This document shows positions 19,610-28,366 of a stretch of 64,000 bases of DNA, piece by piece. Numbering within the stretch: the stretch's first letter is position 1; every line of letters begins with the position of its first letter. The DNA comes from Ogataea parapolymorpha DL-1 (Eukaryota > Ascomycota > Pichiomycetes > Pichiales > Pichiaceae). The position numbers and the translations under genes are program-made. The notes under the pieces were generated by a model, which did not search any database, had not been told where the DNA came from, and saw only the letters and a list, made by a program, of their open reading frames with translations. The stretch spans positions 1,426,001 through 1,490,000 of the forward strand of contig NC_027860.1 of NCBI RefSeq assembly GCF_000187245.1, given 5' to 3'.

Positions 19610-19877
19610 TGGAAAAATTGAATTTCAATTTAAAGCCCGGAAAATTGCACCATAAAATTATACCACGCCCGCGCGCACCGGATCTTTTTTGGACTGCTTA
19701 TATCAGCTTCTTTCAAAATCTCGTTATCTTGGCAAATTTGTGCAGAATATGTCACTAATGAAACGGCGCAAAAACCTTTCTTTTTCCTGACGCGCGGCAC
19801 TAACTTCCATCAAAAAAACTGTGGCTTCCAAAGCATGGTTTTATAAATGGGTCGAGCTTCGGATTCTGTTTCCAACC

Positions 19878-21428
19878 ATGTCTGATACCGCCATCCATCT
19901 TCACAAGTCCAAGACAAGCGACAACCATGTCGAGGTCGAGGAGCTTATCCGCGATGAAGAACAAGTTAGAGTGAAGCACTGGTATGATGCTTTTATCAGA
20001 CTGTTTTATTGGTATCCGAGAGATATCTACTCGCCTAAGGAACGCAAATTTTTAATCAAGCTTGACCTTTGCTTGCTGATCTATATTTGTGTTTCCTATT
20101 TCACCAAAGCCCTGGACAAAGCGAATATTACCAATGCCTACGTTAGCGGAATGGAAGAAGACATAAAATTCTACGGTGACGATCTGTCGTATGCCAAGTC
20201 TTTGTATTCTGCCGGCTACATTGTTTCCATGGCGATCGGTACTCTTTTGGTGACTCAGAAATGGTCTAGGTTTTTGCTGCCATCGTTCGAGCTCATTTGG
20301 GGTGTTTTGACTTTCTGCGGTGCTGCTGCTACTAAACCGCAACATATTTTCTGTCTTAGATTTTTGATTGGGTTCTGCGAAGGAATTGCCTTCCCTTCAT
20401 CTGTTTACATCATTGGAAGCTGGTTCACCAGAGATGAGGTGTTCCGTCGTGTTATGGTGTTTTCTGTGTCGTCCAGTTTGGGAGGCATGTTCTCTGGTTA
20501 CCTTCAAAGTGCTGCCTACGAAAATTTGAGTGGTACCAGAGGCCTTGCTGGCTGGAAATGGGGTTTCATTATTGACGGAATCTTTACGGTTCCGGTTGCT
20601 ATTTTTGGACTGTTCATGTTCCCAGGCCCACTGCAAGCAAAGTCCCAAAAAGACACAAAGCCAATTTGGTGGATGACGAAAGACGAGTACGAGATCGCTG
20701 TTGAGCGACAGGTGAGATCCGGTATTGACGGTGCTAGACAGTACGATCTTAAGATCCTCAAAAAGACCATTCTTCATTGGCCAGTGCACTTCTTTGCTAC
20801 CTTCTGGGTGCTCCTCAATATTGTGGCGCTCCCAGACGGCACTGTGATGCCGCTGTGGCTGAAATACGAGGCGAAAGTCCACAACAGATTCACCGTCTCG
20901 CAAATCAACAACTACCCGACACTGCAGGCTGTCGTGGGTGTGGTTGCACAATTTTTCCTCGCAGGACTCTCGGACTCGTTCCCTATTTATCCGTTCTTGG
21001 CATTCACGCAAACTTGCTTCATCATTGCATACGCTTCCTTGGCAGCTTGGAATATCGCTTGGGGTTGGAAATGGGTGTGCATGCTCGCGATCGGCCTTGA
21101 CTCTGTCAACCAGGCCATTGTGTCTGGATGGATCAACAGAGTGTGTCGTCACGACAGTCGTGAGAGAGCATTTGTGATCGGCTACTCCGATGCCGTTTCC
21201 CAGGCTATGAACGTCTGGACTAATATTGTCTTCTATCCTACAAGTCATGCGCCTGAGTTCCGCCTGGGACTGATCATCTCTACGATTGCTGCTTTCCTGA
21301 TGCTGGTCTTACCTATTGTTGAGGTGTACCTCACCAAGCGCGATACCAAGAAGTACGTCGAAAAGAAGGAACGCGAACTGGTCGACCGCATTTCGGTCAG
21401 CAGCGAAGAGAAGGGAGTAGCTTTGTGA
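19878..21428 (+). CDS. MFS anion:cation symporter, Dal5/Vht1/Liz1 family
   Basis: 516 residues from the ATG at 19878; the frame is open upstream only from a GTG. About 12 membrane helices. Family motifs are KLDLCLLIYICVSYFTKALDKANITNAYVSGM and GLAGWKWGFIIDG, seen in yeast vitamin and allantoate permeases (Vht1 biotin, Fen2/Liz1 pantothenate, Dal5 allantoate, Tna1 nicotinate). The DKANITNAYVSGM pattern is nearest the vitamin branch, but the substrate is not decidable by eye. Plasma-membrane proton symport is the family norm. It is followed 94 bp later by a second MFS gene in the same direction. Confidence 0.85.
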   Translation: MSDTAIHLHKSKTSDNHVEVEELIRDEEQVRVKHWYDAFIRLFYWYPRDIYSPKERKFLIKLDLCLLIYICVSYFTKALDKANITNAYVSGMEEDIKFYGDDLSYAKSLYSAGYIVSMAIGTLLVTQKWSRFLLPSFELIWGVLTFCGAAATKPQHIFCLRFLIGFCEGIAFPSSVYIIGSWFTRDEVFRRVMVFSVSSSLGGMFSGYLQSAAYENLSGTRGLAGWKWGFIIDGIFTVPVAIFGLFMFPGPLQAKSQKDTKPIWWMTKDEYEIAVERQVRSGIDGARQYDLKILKKTILHWPVHFFATFWVLLNIVALPDGTVMPLWLKYEAKVHNRFTVSQINNYPTLQAVVGVVAQFFLAGLSDSFPIYPFLAFTQTCFIIAYASLAAWNIAWGWKWVCMLAIGLDSVNQAIVSGWINRVCRHDSRERAFVIGYSDAVSQAMNVWTNIVFYPTSHAPEFRLGLIISTIAAFLMLVLPIVEVYLTKRDTKKYVEKKERELVDRISVSSEEKGVAL

Positions 21429-21522
21429 CTAATATAATACGAATAATTATGGTGTCAAAATATGTAAGATACTATGGGTACATCATATCAACGAAAATTT
21501 GGATCTTGAAATTTTGTGTCAG

Positions 21523-22842
21523 ATGAACTTAATTGATTTTCTTGGGGAGATAGGAATCTGGACAATTTTTTATGCCCAGACGAACATCAAGCTAATATTC
21601 TTGCTCAAATTCCTTCGGTCATTCACATATGGAGGAATCAGCGTCATACTAGCAATTTTTTTGCGAGATTGCGGTTTCGCAGCCAGCTCTATCGGCATCT
21701 TCATATCTGTCGGAACATTAGGAGATCTGATAAAAACTTCATGTTTGGGATTGATTTTGGATACCTACGGCAGGCGGAGACTGATGCGGCATTGCTACCT
21801 TGCCATGATGACAACAAGCTTCATTTTCCAATTGACCACGATTAAGCCTCTATTATGGCTTACCGTTTTCGCAGGAATAATTTCGGTCGGCGGAGTTGAG
21901 GTTTCCATCTATCGTCCGTGTGAGCATGCCATTATTGCACAGAAAGCACAACCCTCTGAAAGGTCCGATTTCTTTACATGGTATGCATTCACTGGAAATC
22001 TCTCGTCGGCTATGGGAAGCGGTGTGTACGGCCTTCTCATATGGTGTCTGCAAGACAAATTTGGCTGGTCCGAACTCTCGGCTTTCAAATGTGTTTTCTT
22101 CGCAGTTGGACTCGTATACCTGCTTCTATTTTTCCTGGCCAGCTTGCTGGACGATAAGGTCGAGCTAGTGAGGGATCATGAGGAAACTCCAAAAAGTTCG
22201 GATTCGGAATTCGAAATCGACAAACAAAAACCGGCTCCCACATCAACGCTACAACTTATTCATTCTCCTCGCTTTGGAACAATCATGCAGATCATTATGC
22301 TTTTTTTCGTTGATGTTCTCTGTAAAGCGATCATCATCGATTCCTGGGTGGCTTATTATATTGTTGAGAGATTCGGCTCCAGCACCAAGACCGTGGGAGA
22401 TATTTTCCTTGCTACCCACTGCGTCTCAGCTGTGATGTCTCTTTTTGGAACCGTTTTCTGCAAGAGATACGGCCCAATACAAACAATGATTTTGACCCAT
22501 TTCCCGTGCTCTGTCTTTGTCTTCTTAATTCCATTTTCCACCAACATGCCTATGATGGTGTTCTTCCTGCTGATGAGGGATGTTTTTAAGAGCATGGACA
22601 TGGGCTCCAAGAGCGTTTTCTTGAGCTCTGTCGCGCACGACAATGAAAGAGCTGCCGCTTTAAGTCTACAAAATTCTTTGAGACTCCTTGCTCAAGTGAT
22701 TGCTCCAATCATCACCGGGTTCATGGCCAACCATGATTTGCAGTGGGCAAGTTTCATTCTGAGCGCGGTGATGAGAGTTGTTGTGTACGAAGGCGGTGTG
22801 CTTCTGCTGTTCTGGAAAGATCGGCACAAAATTACGATATAG
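21523..22842 (+). CDS. Major facilitator superfamily transporter, unknown substrate
   Basis: 439 residues from the ATG at 21523. Roughly 12 hydrophobic helices are split by a central acidic, hydrophilic loop (about 215-245, EETPKSSDSEFEIDK). The loop between helices 2 and 3 carries a reduced MFS motif A (GLILDTYGRRRLMR). It shows no sugar-porter or drug-efflux signature I know. It lies tandem behind the vitamin-type permease, so it may be co-selected for uptake, but that is only position. It converges with the SRAP gene, 18 bp between stops. Confidence 0.75.
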   Translation: MNLIDFLGEIGIWTIFYAQTNIKLIFLLKFLRSFTYGGISVILAIFLRDCGFAASSIGIFISVGTLGDLIKTSCLGLILDTYGRRRLMRHCYLAMMTTSFIFQLTTIKPLLWLTVFAGIISVGGVEVSIYRPCEHAIIAQKAQPSERSDFFTWYAFTGNLSSAMGSGVYGLLIWCLQDKFGWSELSAFKCVFFAVGLVYLLLFFLASLLDDKVELVRDHEETPKSSDSEFEIDKQKPAPTSTLQLIHSPRFGTIMQIIMLFFVDVLCKAIIIDSWVAYYIVERFGSSTKTVGDIFLATHCVSAVMSLFGTVFCKRYGPIQTMILTHFPCSVFVFLIPFSTNMPMMVFFLLMRDVFKSMDMGSKSVFLSSVAHDNERAAALSLQNSLRLLAQVIAPIITGFMANHDLQWASFILSAVMRVVVYEGGVLLLFWKDRHKITI

Positions 22843-22860
22843 ACATGAATGAGCGCTCTA

Positions 22861-23814
22861 TTATTTGTGAAGAAAATCTGTGATCGTGTGCTGTTTCTTG
22901 CGCGGCGATGACGTTGGAGGACTTGAATTCTTACGTCGCTTCGCAGGTGAGTCATTTATGTTTTTTTCTTCTTTTTTGATAACCGGCTCTTTGTGAGAAA
23001 GCGTGACAGTCTCCTGTGACGCAGAGTCTTTTTTCTCCTCATCCTTTATTGATACTTTGGACTCACTTTTGATAGGCTCTGTTTCTTCTTTTTTGAAAAA
23101 CCCCTGTAAGCTCTCCTGTTTGATAGGTTTCACCAGATCCTCTCCGTCATTTTTCACGTTTCCGACTTCTTTCTTCACCTTGTACCACTCAAGGTCTTCC
23201 TTTTCATGCACTTTGAGTAATTTGCTCAGCTTATCCCAGTTGGAATCCTTAAGCCCGAGCCAGCTGTTAAACTCATCTGTGCCAGGCTCTAGAACGACTG
23301 GCATGCGTGAGTGCAACCATTCCAATTGTTTGGGGGCCTCCCTAGTGATGATTGTGTACTCATACTTGCCATCACTTGCTATTGAGTACAAACCAGCAAG
23401 AAACATTAGTTTGTGGTCTTTGCGACGGATGAACCATGGTTGCTTGTTTTTTGAAGAATCAGTTTTCCATTCAAAATAACCTTCGATCGGAATAACACAC
23501 CTATGATCAAGACAGTGCGACCAAATCTTGCTGTGCTCAATGTTCTCATACCTGGCATTAAATGTGGACAATTTCTGTGATTTCTGGTTGGCCCACTTTG
23601 GTGTTACACCCCATTTCATATAGCGCAACAAAGGTGTAGTACTTTCGTGCTCCACATTAAAGAAATAAACAGGTTCTATGCATTGAGGCCCGACATTATA
23701 CCGTTTCGCAGACCATAAGTCAGCATCTTCAATGCGATCAATATTAAGATTTTGCTGCGCAAATTGGGCAGGCAGTTCGCCCGGCGCAAAAGACATAGAA
23801 TATCTCCCGCACAT
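22861..23814 (-). CDS. SRAP-domain abasic-site DNA-protein crosslink protein (HMCES/YedK family)
   Basis: 317 residues, counterpart of S. cerevisiae YMR114C. The SRAP core (1-200) has the catalytic C2 exposed after Met removal (MCGRYS), N40 in RYNVGP, E115 in GYFEW and H168 in LHSRMPVVL. SRAP proteins form a thiazolidine crosslink with abasic sites in single-stranded DNA at forks. The tail (200-317) is disordered and unusual: a canonical PCNA box QESLQGFF (233-240), a second PIP-like QHTITDFL (308-315), and four psi-K-x-E sumoylation consensus sites (IKQE 231, IKSE 248, IKDE 256, IKKE 279). Divergent from MGR3 by 31 bp, the same neighbour as in S. cerevisiae. Confidence 0.92.
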   Translation of the reverse strand: MCGRYSMSFAPGELPAQFAQQNLNIDRIEDADLWSAKRYNVGPQCIEPVYFFNVEHESTTPLLRYMKWGVTPKWANQKSQKLSTFNARYENIEHSKIWSHCLDHRCVIPIEGYFEWKTDSSKNKQPWFIRRKDHKLMFLAGLYSIASDGKYEYTIITREAPKQLEWLHSRMPVVLEPGTDEFNSWLGLKDSNWDKLSKLLKVHEKEDLEWYKVKKEVGNVKNDGEDLVKPIKQESLQGFFKKEETEPIKSESKVSIKDEEKKDSASQETVTLSHKEPVIKKEEKNINDSPAKRRKNSSPPTSSPRKKQHTITDFLHK

Positions 23815-23845
23815 TAAAAAAAATAATCCTTTATTTTTAGTTTAA

Positions 23846-25408
23846 ATGTTAAGAACAACAAGATCGTGTGGTTGGAGGCGAGCGTGCAAATTCCCGACCG
23901 TAAATGCTATCCAGGCGCTGAGATATATCAGCCAACAAGATATCAGTAAGACTCCATCACTGAACCAATTTCAAGACCCTAACAGGCCGCCTCCTCAATC
24001 GGTGGTTCCTCCGTCTTTCAAGCCTCCGAATGTCCCTCCTCCTCCACTGCCAAGCAAGCCTCGCTCGAATATGAACTCAATTCTTACAATCTGTGCAATG
24101 GCTGGCCTCATATATTGGGGAATCAGGGTCTATGAGGACTACGAAGACACCACTTATAGCAACGAATTTGGTAAGGTTTTAAGCGAGGCACTTGTTGCCG
24201 AAAATGAGGGCGATTTTGCAAAAGCCTTGAAACTCTATCGAAAGTGTCTGGTTGTATGTGATAACGAGATGACCTCGGAACTTGACCAGCATTACACAGG
24301 TGCGGTTTTGAAAGTGGCGGAAATGTTTGAAAAACTCGAAGATTTTGATCACGCTCTTGCTGTTTACAAGACACTAAGTGAATTTATGGTGTCAGAGATT
24401 GGAAGGCCAGATTCGAACCTGTCAAAGAAAAAATTCGACATGCTGTTACAGCAATCCATGGTTGCCACAATGAGATACACCAATCTTCTGAAACCAGAAG
24501 AAAAGTACAAAGTCAAGAAATTGTTACTGGACAATATAGTTATGGCTCAAAGACGGCTGGCGGAACACTACCCTGCATTCCTAGTTCTCCTTTACGACCA
24601 AATCAACAGAAGCATTGTTGACTTCCTTACAGCAGCGGATCCAAGAGTTCCAAAGTTACCTAACGAGCTGAGAAGCATCGTGAAGGAAGGGTTGGTGGCC
24701 CAACTGGCGCCCCAGCCAGGTCCAGACATGGCTAAACTCCCAAAGGAAATTAAACTTTTAATTACTGCTGGTGATGCTTGGCTACCGTTTGTGAAAGAAC
24801 TGGTTTCTTTGAGAGACCAATTTGCAGACATTTGCATTTCAGAAGGAAGTTTAGACGAAGCTTCATTTTACCTTCGTACTAATCTGTTGCTCATGCAAAG
24901 CTCGATCGACGAGCCAGGAAAGTTGACCCTTACACTCACAAAAATGGGCGTTGTTTTGTATCTCATGAGTGAGGAATACGAGAAGCATGCAAAACTTCTG
25001 GAAAACACAGACCAGATTGCCATTATAGACCAATTAAGCACGCTCGGTTTCAAGCCCAAGCCAGACACATCCCAAGGTAAATTCGGAAACGTTCTCAATA
25101 AAATCAAAGAAATAAGCTACAAAGAGTCAGAGGCTTCTTTTCAGCAGGTACTCGAACTTACTGGCATGATTAGGTCTGCGTCTTTTGGCACAGACACCCA
25201 GCTGCCTGAATTTGTTACTGTCGGTATGCATCTTGCAGAGATGATATCCTCCACAGGTCTGGCAATGCACATGTTGAGGGAGAAGAAGTATGCTGAGAGC
25301 AAGAAGCATTTTCTGCGGGCCCGTGTGCTTGCTCTTAAGTACGACGTGGACGATTATCTCAAGGACATTGACTTCCATCTTGAGGAGCTCAATTCTAAGA
25401 TGCCATAA
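23846..25408 (+). CDS. MGR3: Mitochondrial inner-membrane TPR protein, i-AAA adaptor Mgr3
   Basis: 520 residues. An Arg-rich presequence-like start (MLRTTRSCGWRRACKF) is followed by a Pro-rich linker (PPNVPPPPLPSKP), one membrane helix (ILTICAMAGLIYWGIRV, about 80-96) and TPR-like helices from about 110 to the C-terminus. Mgr3 (S. cerevisiae YMR115W, 501 aa) works with Mgr1 to deliver substrates to the Yme1 protease in the intermembrane space. Linkage to the YMR114C-type SRAP gene in divergent orientation, as in S. cerevisiae, supports orthology. Confidence 0.88.
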   Translation: MLRTTRSCGWRRACKFPTVNAIQALRYISQQDISKTPSLNQFQDPNRPPPQSVVPPSFKPPNVPPPPLPSKPRSNMNSILTICAMAGLIYWGIRVYEDYEDTTYSNEFGKVLSEALVAENEGDFAKALKLYRKCLVVCDNEMTSELDQHYTGAVLKVAEMFEKLEDFDHALAVYKTLSEFMVSEIGRPDSNLSKKKFDMLLQQSMVATMRYTNLLKPEEKYKVKKLLLDNIVMAQRRLAEHYPAFLVLLYDQINRSIVDFLTAADPRVPKLPNELRSIVKEGLVAQLAPQPGPDMAKLPKEIKLLITAGDAWLPFVKELVSLRDQFADICISEGSLDEASFYLRTNLLLMQSSIDEPGKLTLTLTKMGVVLYLMSEEYEKHAKLLENTDQIAIIDQLSTLGFKPKPDTSQGKFGNVLNKIKEISYKESEASFQQVLELTGMIRSASFGTDTQLPEFVTVGMHLAEMISSTGLAMHMLREKKYAESKKHFLRARVLALKYDVDDYLKDIDFHLEELNSKMP

Positions 25409-25454
25409 GTGCTTACGTCATCATATCTCACTCACATTTTATCCTGTTCATACT

Positions 25455-25464
25455 AAAAAATTTT
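25455..25464 (+). promoter_or_regulatory. RRPE-like element upstream of UTP15
   Basis: AAAAAATTTT ends 36 bp before the UTP15 ATG. The ribosomal RNA processing element (core GAAAAATTTT, bound by Stb3 in S. cerevisiae) is characteristic of ribosome-biogenesis genes such as UTP15. The leading G is missing, so this is a partial match in an AT-rich spacer. Confidence 0.35.
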
Positions 25465-25500
25465 GTAAGATAGACCAAAAAATTATTTTATTTTCAAAGA

Positions 25501-26994
25501 ATGTCCTCTACCCTTGAACGTGTCCCTCACGTGCGACATGCGACCCTCCCAGCGCAGACGACTGCAGAACAAAGATACTGGCGTGGGTTTACAAGCTCTC
25601 AGCTGGTCAAAGAACACAATTCTGTGACGCATATCCACTTTGATCCCAATTCGCCTCATGATTTCGCTGTGACATCTTCTACGAGAGTCCAAATTTTCTC
25701 ATCCAAGACCCGCAAAGTGTCAAAGACATTTTCCAGATTCAAGGATACCGTTTACTCTGGTGAGTTCCGTCACGATGGAAAACTTTTGGTTGCAGGAGAT
25801 GCCTCTGGATTGGTCCAGATTTTTGATGCAATGCACCCGCGAACCCTCCTTGTGTCGTTAACTCCGTCCTCACATCCTACACACGTGACTAAATTCAGTC
25901 CATCCAACACTACACAGCTATTGACATGTTCTGATGACAGAATCGCTAGATTATACGACATTTCCGACACACAGCGCCCAATCATTAGTTTTGGAGACCA
26001 CGAGGACTACGTCAGAAGTGCCCATTTCATCAATGGTGTGTCGACAAATCTCGTTGTGACCGGCTGCTACGACGATTACGTTCGTGTTTTTGATGCCCGT
26101 GCTGGTTCGCAGCCAGTCATTAAGTTCAATCACCAAGATCCCGTGGAAGATGTTCTGTCGCTCAATCCTACGAATTTGGTTTCCTGTGGTGGCTACAGCG
26201 TGAAAACGTGGGACTTGACGGCTGGTAAAAACACCAGAACACTTTCAAATTTCAGCAAGACGGTCACGTGCCTCAGCGATGCTGGCGAGCGTGGTGTTCT
26301 TGCTGGTTCTGTTGATGGGCACTTGAAAGTGTTCGATTCGCAGTCGATAAACTGGGACGTCAAGTTTGGCTGGAAGTTTGGCAGCGGTGTGCTGAGCTGT
26401 GGTGTCTCGCCTAACCACAAGCATCTGGTTGTTGGACTCAACTCGGGACTCTTGACCATCAGAACAAGAAAGACTGAACCTCGAGTTTCTCAGGGTAACA
26501 AGCAAAGCAAGTCTGCTGCGTTTGCAAGGATGATGCGTGGCTCTGAATATCACGGAGAGAGCGAATTTCGCGTGGTGGACGACAAGAATGAAAACAGCAA
26601 GAAGTTGAAGCCGTTTGAAAAAGACTTGAACAACTTCAAATGGTCTGAGGCCCTTGATCATGCTCTAGTCTCAGGAATGTCTAAAGAGCTCACTCTCACA
26701 TGCATGGAAGAGTTGAGAAAGCGTGGAAAGGTGAGAACTGCTCTTTTGGATAGAGACGAGAACTCATTGGAACCGCTGCTCACATGGTGTCTGAAAAATA
26801 TCAGCGATCCAAGAAATGTCAGTGTTATTGCAGACTACACCACATGCATATTAGAGCTGTATGGCGATCTCATAGAAAAACAGCCTGTGCTCGAGGAATT
26901 GGTGTGGGGATTACAAAAACGCGTGGAACAGGAGATTCTGAAGTGCGAGGAAGCTTACAAAATTGGTGGTATGTTGCAGTTGCTGGCCGCGTGA
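25501..26994 (+). CDS. UTP15: U3 snoRNP/t-UTP protein Utp15
   Basis: 497 residues, almost exactly the family size (513 in S. cerevisiae). WD40 repeats fill residues about 35-330 (VTHIHFDPNSPHDFAVTSS, LLTCSDDRIARLYD, VVTGCYDDYVRVFDARAG). The conserved UTP15 C-terminal helical domain follows (KKLKPFEKDLNNFKWSEALD, then LLTWCLKNISDPR). Utp15 belongs to the t-UTP subcomplex that binds nascent 35S pre-rRNA in the nucleolus and supports rDNA transcription. It follows MGR3 by 92 bp on the same strand. Confidence 0.95.
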   Translation: MSSTLERVPHVRHATLPAQTTAEQRYWRGFTSSQLVKEHNSVTHIHFDPNSPHDFAVTSSTRVQIFSSKTRKVSKTFSRFKDTVYSGEFRHDGKLLVAGDASGLVQIFDAMHPRTLLVSLTPSSHPTHVTKFSPSNTTQLLTCSDDRIARLYDISDTQRPIISFGDHEDYVRSAHFINGVSTNLVVTGCYDDYVRVFDARAGSQPVIKFNHQDPVEDVLSLNPTNLVSCGGYSVKTWDLTAGKNTRTLSNFSKTVTCLSDAGERGVLAGSVDGHLKVFDSQSINWDVKFGWKFGSGVLSCGVSPNHKHLVVGLNSGLLTIRTRKTEPRVSQGNKQSKSAAFARMMRGSEYHGESEFRVVDDKNENSKKLKPFEKDLNNFKWSEALDHALVSGMSKELTLTCMEELRKRGKVRTALLDRDENSLEPLLTWCLKNISDPRNVSVIADYTTCILELYGDLIEKQPVLEELVWGLQKRVEQEILKCEEAYKIGGMLQLLAA

Positions 26995-27029
26995 TTGTAT
27001 AATATAATATAAGATATCATAGACATGCA

Positions 27030-28127
27030 CTACCGTCTTCTTTTGAACCGTCCACCTGTCTTCCTATGTATCTTCATGCGCACAAAATTGTTTGAAAGCG
27101 GGTGTTTCCCTGTCGTGGATTTTTTGTCTTCGTCGGTCGCTTTTTTGCGCACATATTCCTCTTCTTCGCTTTCGGACTCACTTACACTTTCATCCTCGCT
27201 GATCGTCTTGGTCTCGCTCTTTTGTCGCAGTTTTCTTATTTCCTCGTGTATATCCAAGGATTCTAGCATATCTTGTTCATCTTGAGGCCCGAGAGTGCGT
27301 AGCTTCACTCGTCTAGTGGTTCTCTTAGCTGTTTTTTTGCGAATGATAACGTCTTCTTGTTTGATCTCGTCCTCTGGAAGCTCCTCATGAACCTCCTCTA
27401 TAAATTCCTCTCCATCCTGACTTTGTTGTCGCTGCAACTCCTTAATCTCGTTATTCAGCTCGTACAGGGTACGCCTGCCAGCCCGGCGAATGATCGGACT
27501 GGGCTCGACAACTTTACTCGGAGACACATCCATCACTTGAGGACTCTTTTTCTCTGGCGTCAGGTTGCCATAAAACATTGCGCTCGATGTGCTCGACTCT
27601 GTTCGTAGGTACTGTGGAGTTTCTTGCAAAAGCGCCGTTCTCTCACGACGGGGTGTCTCCTGAAATAGAAGCTTGCGTTCAACTTTTTTCGTGGGGGTCT
27701 TGAACTTGTCCGGACTTGCGACTTCAATGACTGGATTTGCCTGTTTCGTAGGAGTTTGGCGGGTTGGAGACTCCTTGATCTCGATATCGAATATCCCTAA
27801 AACTCTTCCATCGAGCTGCGGCGTAGGTCCAATCTCCTTCTCGCTCTCAGGCGACGAAGGAGGAGGAGAACGCGGAAGATTTTGCTCTGCATTCTGTGAC
27901 GGTCGTTCCTGATTCTTCCACTGCTCAACGGTTAATGCTCCTGACTGCAGTTTTCCCAAGATCTTCTTGTACTTGTGATATTTTTTATACCTTGCCGAGA
28001 CGGCTAAGTCCGCCTTGATCACATCGGTAGTGGGCATTTTGCCGTTCTCTGCTTCATACTTGTGCTCCCAGTGCTTTATTTCGCGCTTCAAGGTGCTCAC
28101 ATATCGCTCCAATTTGTTGATCTCCAT
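27030..28127 (-). CDS. SLD2: DNA replication initiation protein Sld2/Drc1
   Basis: 365 residues. The N-terminal Sld2/RecQL4 homology box is LKREIKHWEHKYEAENGKMP ... ARYKKYHKYKKIL (13-57). The middle is disordered with 13 S/T-P sites, at least seven of full CDK form (SPTR, TPTK twice, SPDK, TPRR, TPEK, SPSK). The conserved C-terminal NFVRMKIHRKTGGRFKRRR is present. In yeast, CDK phosphorylation lets Sld2 bind Dpb11 and load the helicase. An ACGCG element lies about 45 bp upstream of the ATG. Its 3' end is 36 bp from the convergent UTP15 stop. Confidence 0.92.
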   Translation of the reverse strand: MEINKLERYVSTLKREIKHWEHKYEAENGKMPTTDVIKADLAVSARYKKYHKYKKILGKLQSGALTVEQWKNQERPSQNAEQNLPRSPPPSSPESEKEIGPTPQLDGRVLGIFDIEIKESPTRQTPTKQANPVIEVASPDKFKTPTKKVERKLLFQETPRRERTALLQETPQYLRTESSTSSAMFYGNLTPEKKSPQVMDVSPSKVVEPSPIIRRAGRRTLYELNNEIKELQRQQSQDGEEFIEEVHEELPEDEIKQEDVIIRKKTAKRTTRRVKLRTLGPQDEQDMLESLDIHEEIRKLRQKSETKTISEDESVSESESEEEEYVRKKATDEDKKSTTGKHPLSNNFVRMKIHRKTGGRFKRRR

Positions 28128-28171
28128 CGGAATGCGTCAAAATAATGCGAATAAAATTGATATATGGAGTT

Positions 28172-28176
28172 ACGCG
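28172..28176 (-). promoter_or_regulatory. ACGCG (MCB-like) element upstream of SLD2
   Basis: ACGCG (in TTACGCGCAG on the plus strand) lies about 45 bp upstream of the SLD2 ATG. ACGCGN is the core read by MBF-type factors for G1/S genes. It is a short match, but SLD2 is an S-phase gene. Confidence 0.35.
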
Positions 28177-28366
28177 CAGATCACATGACAAACACGAATA
28201 TTGAAATTCTTTGAAATTCTTTGTAAGGGCAGTTGCTAGCATAGAGACACTGAGTGGATGGGCTTGCACCGTCTATCCATAGCTTGGAACCAGCAATACA
28301 CTGTTTGCCGATAAATGCATGTCTTACAAATTAAATATTATTATATTACCCAGAAAAGTCTATCTG

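Noticed and set aside
20397..21248. 283-codon minus-strand frame
   Set aside because: It lies wholly antisense to the vitamin-type MFS permease, is His/Arg/Ser-rich without any domain, and depends on the codon bias of the real gene.
28199..28224. Tandem TTGAAATTCTT repeat
   Set aside because: Only two short AT-rich copies in the SLD2 upstream spacer; likely slippage.
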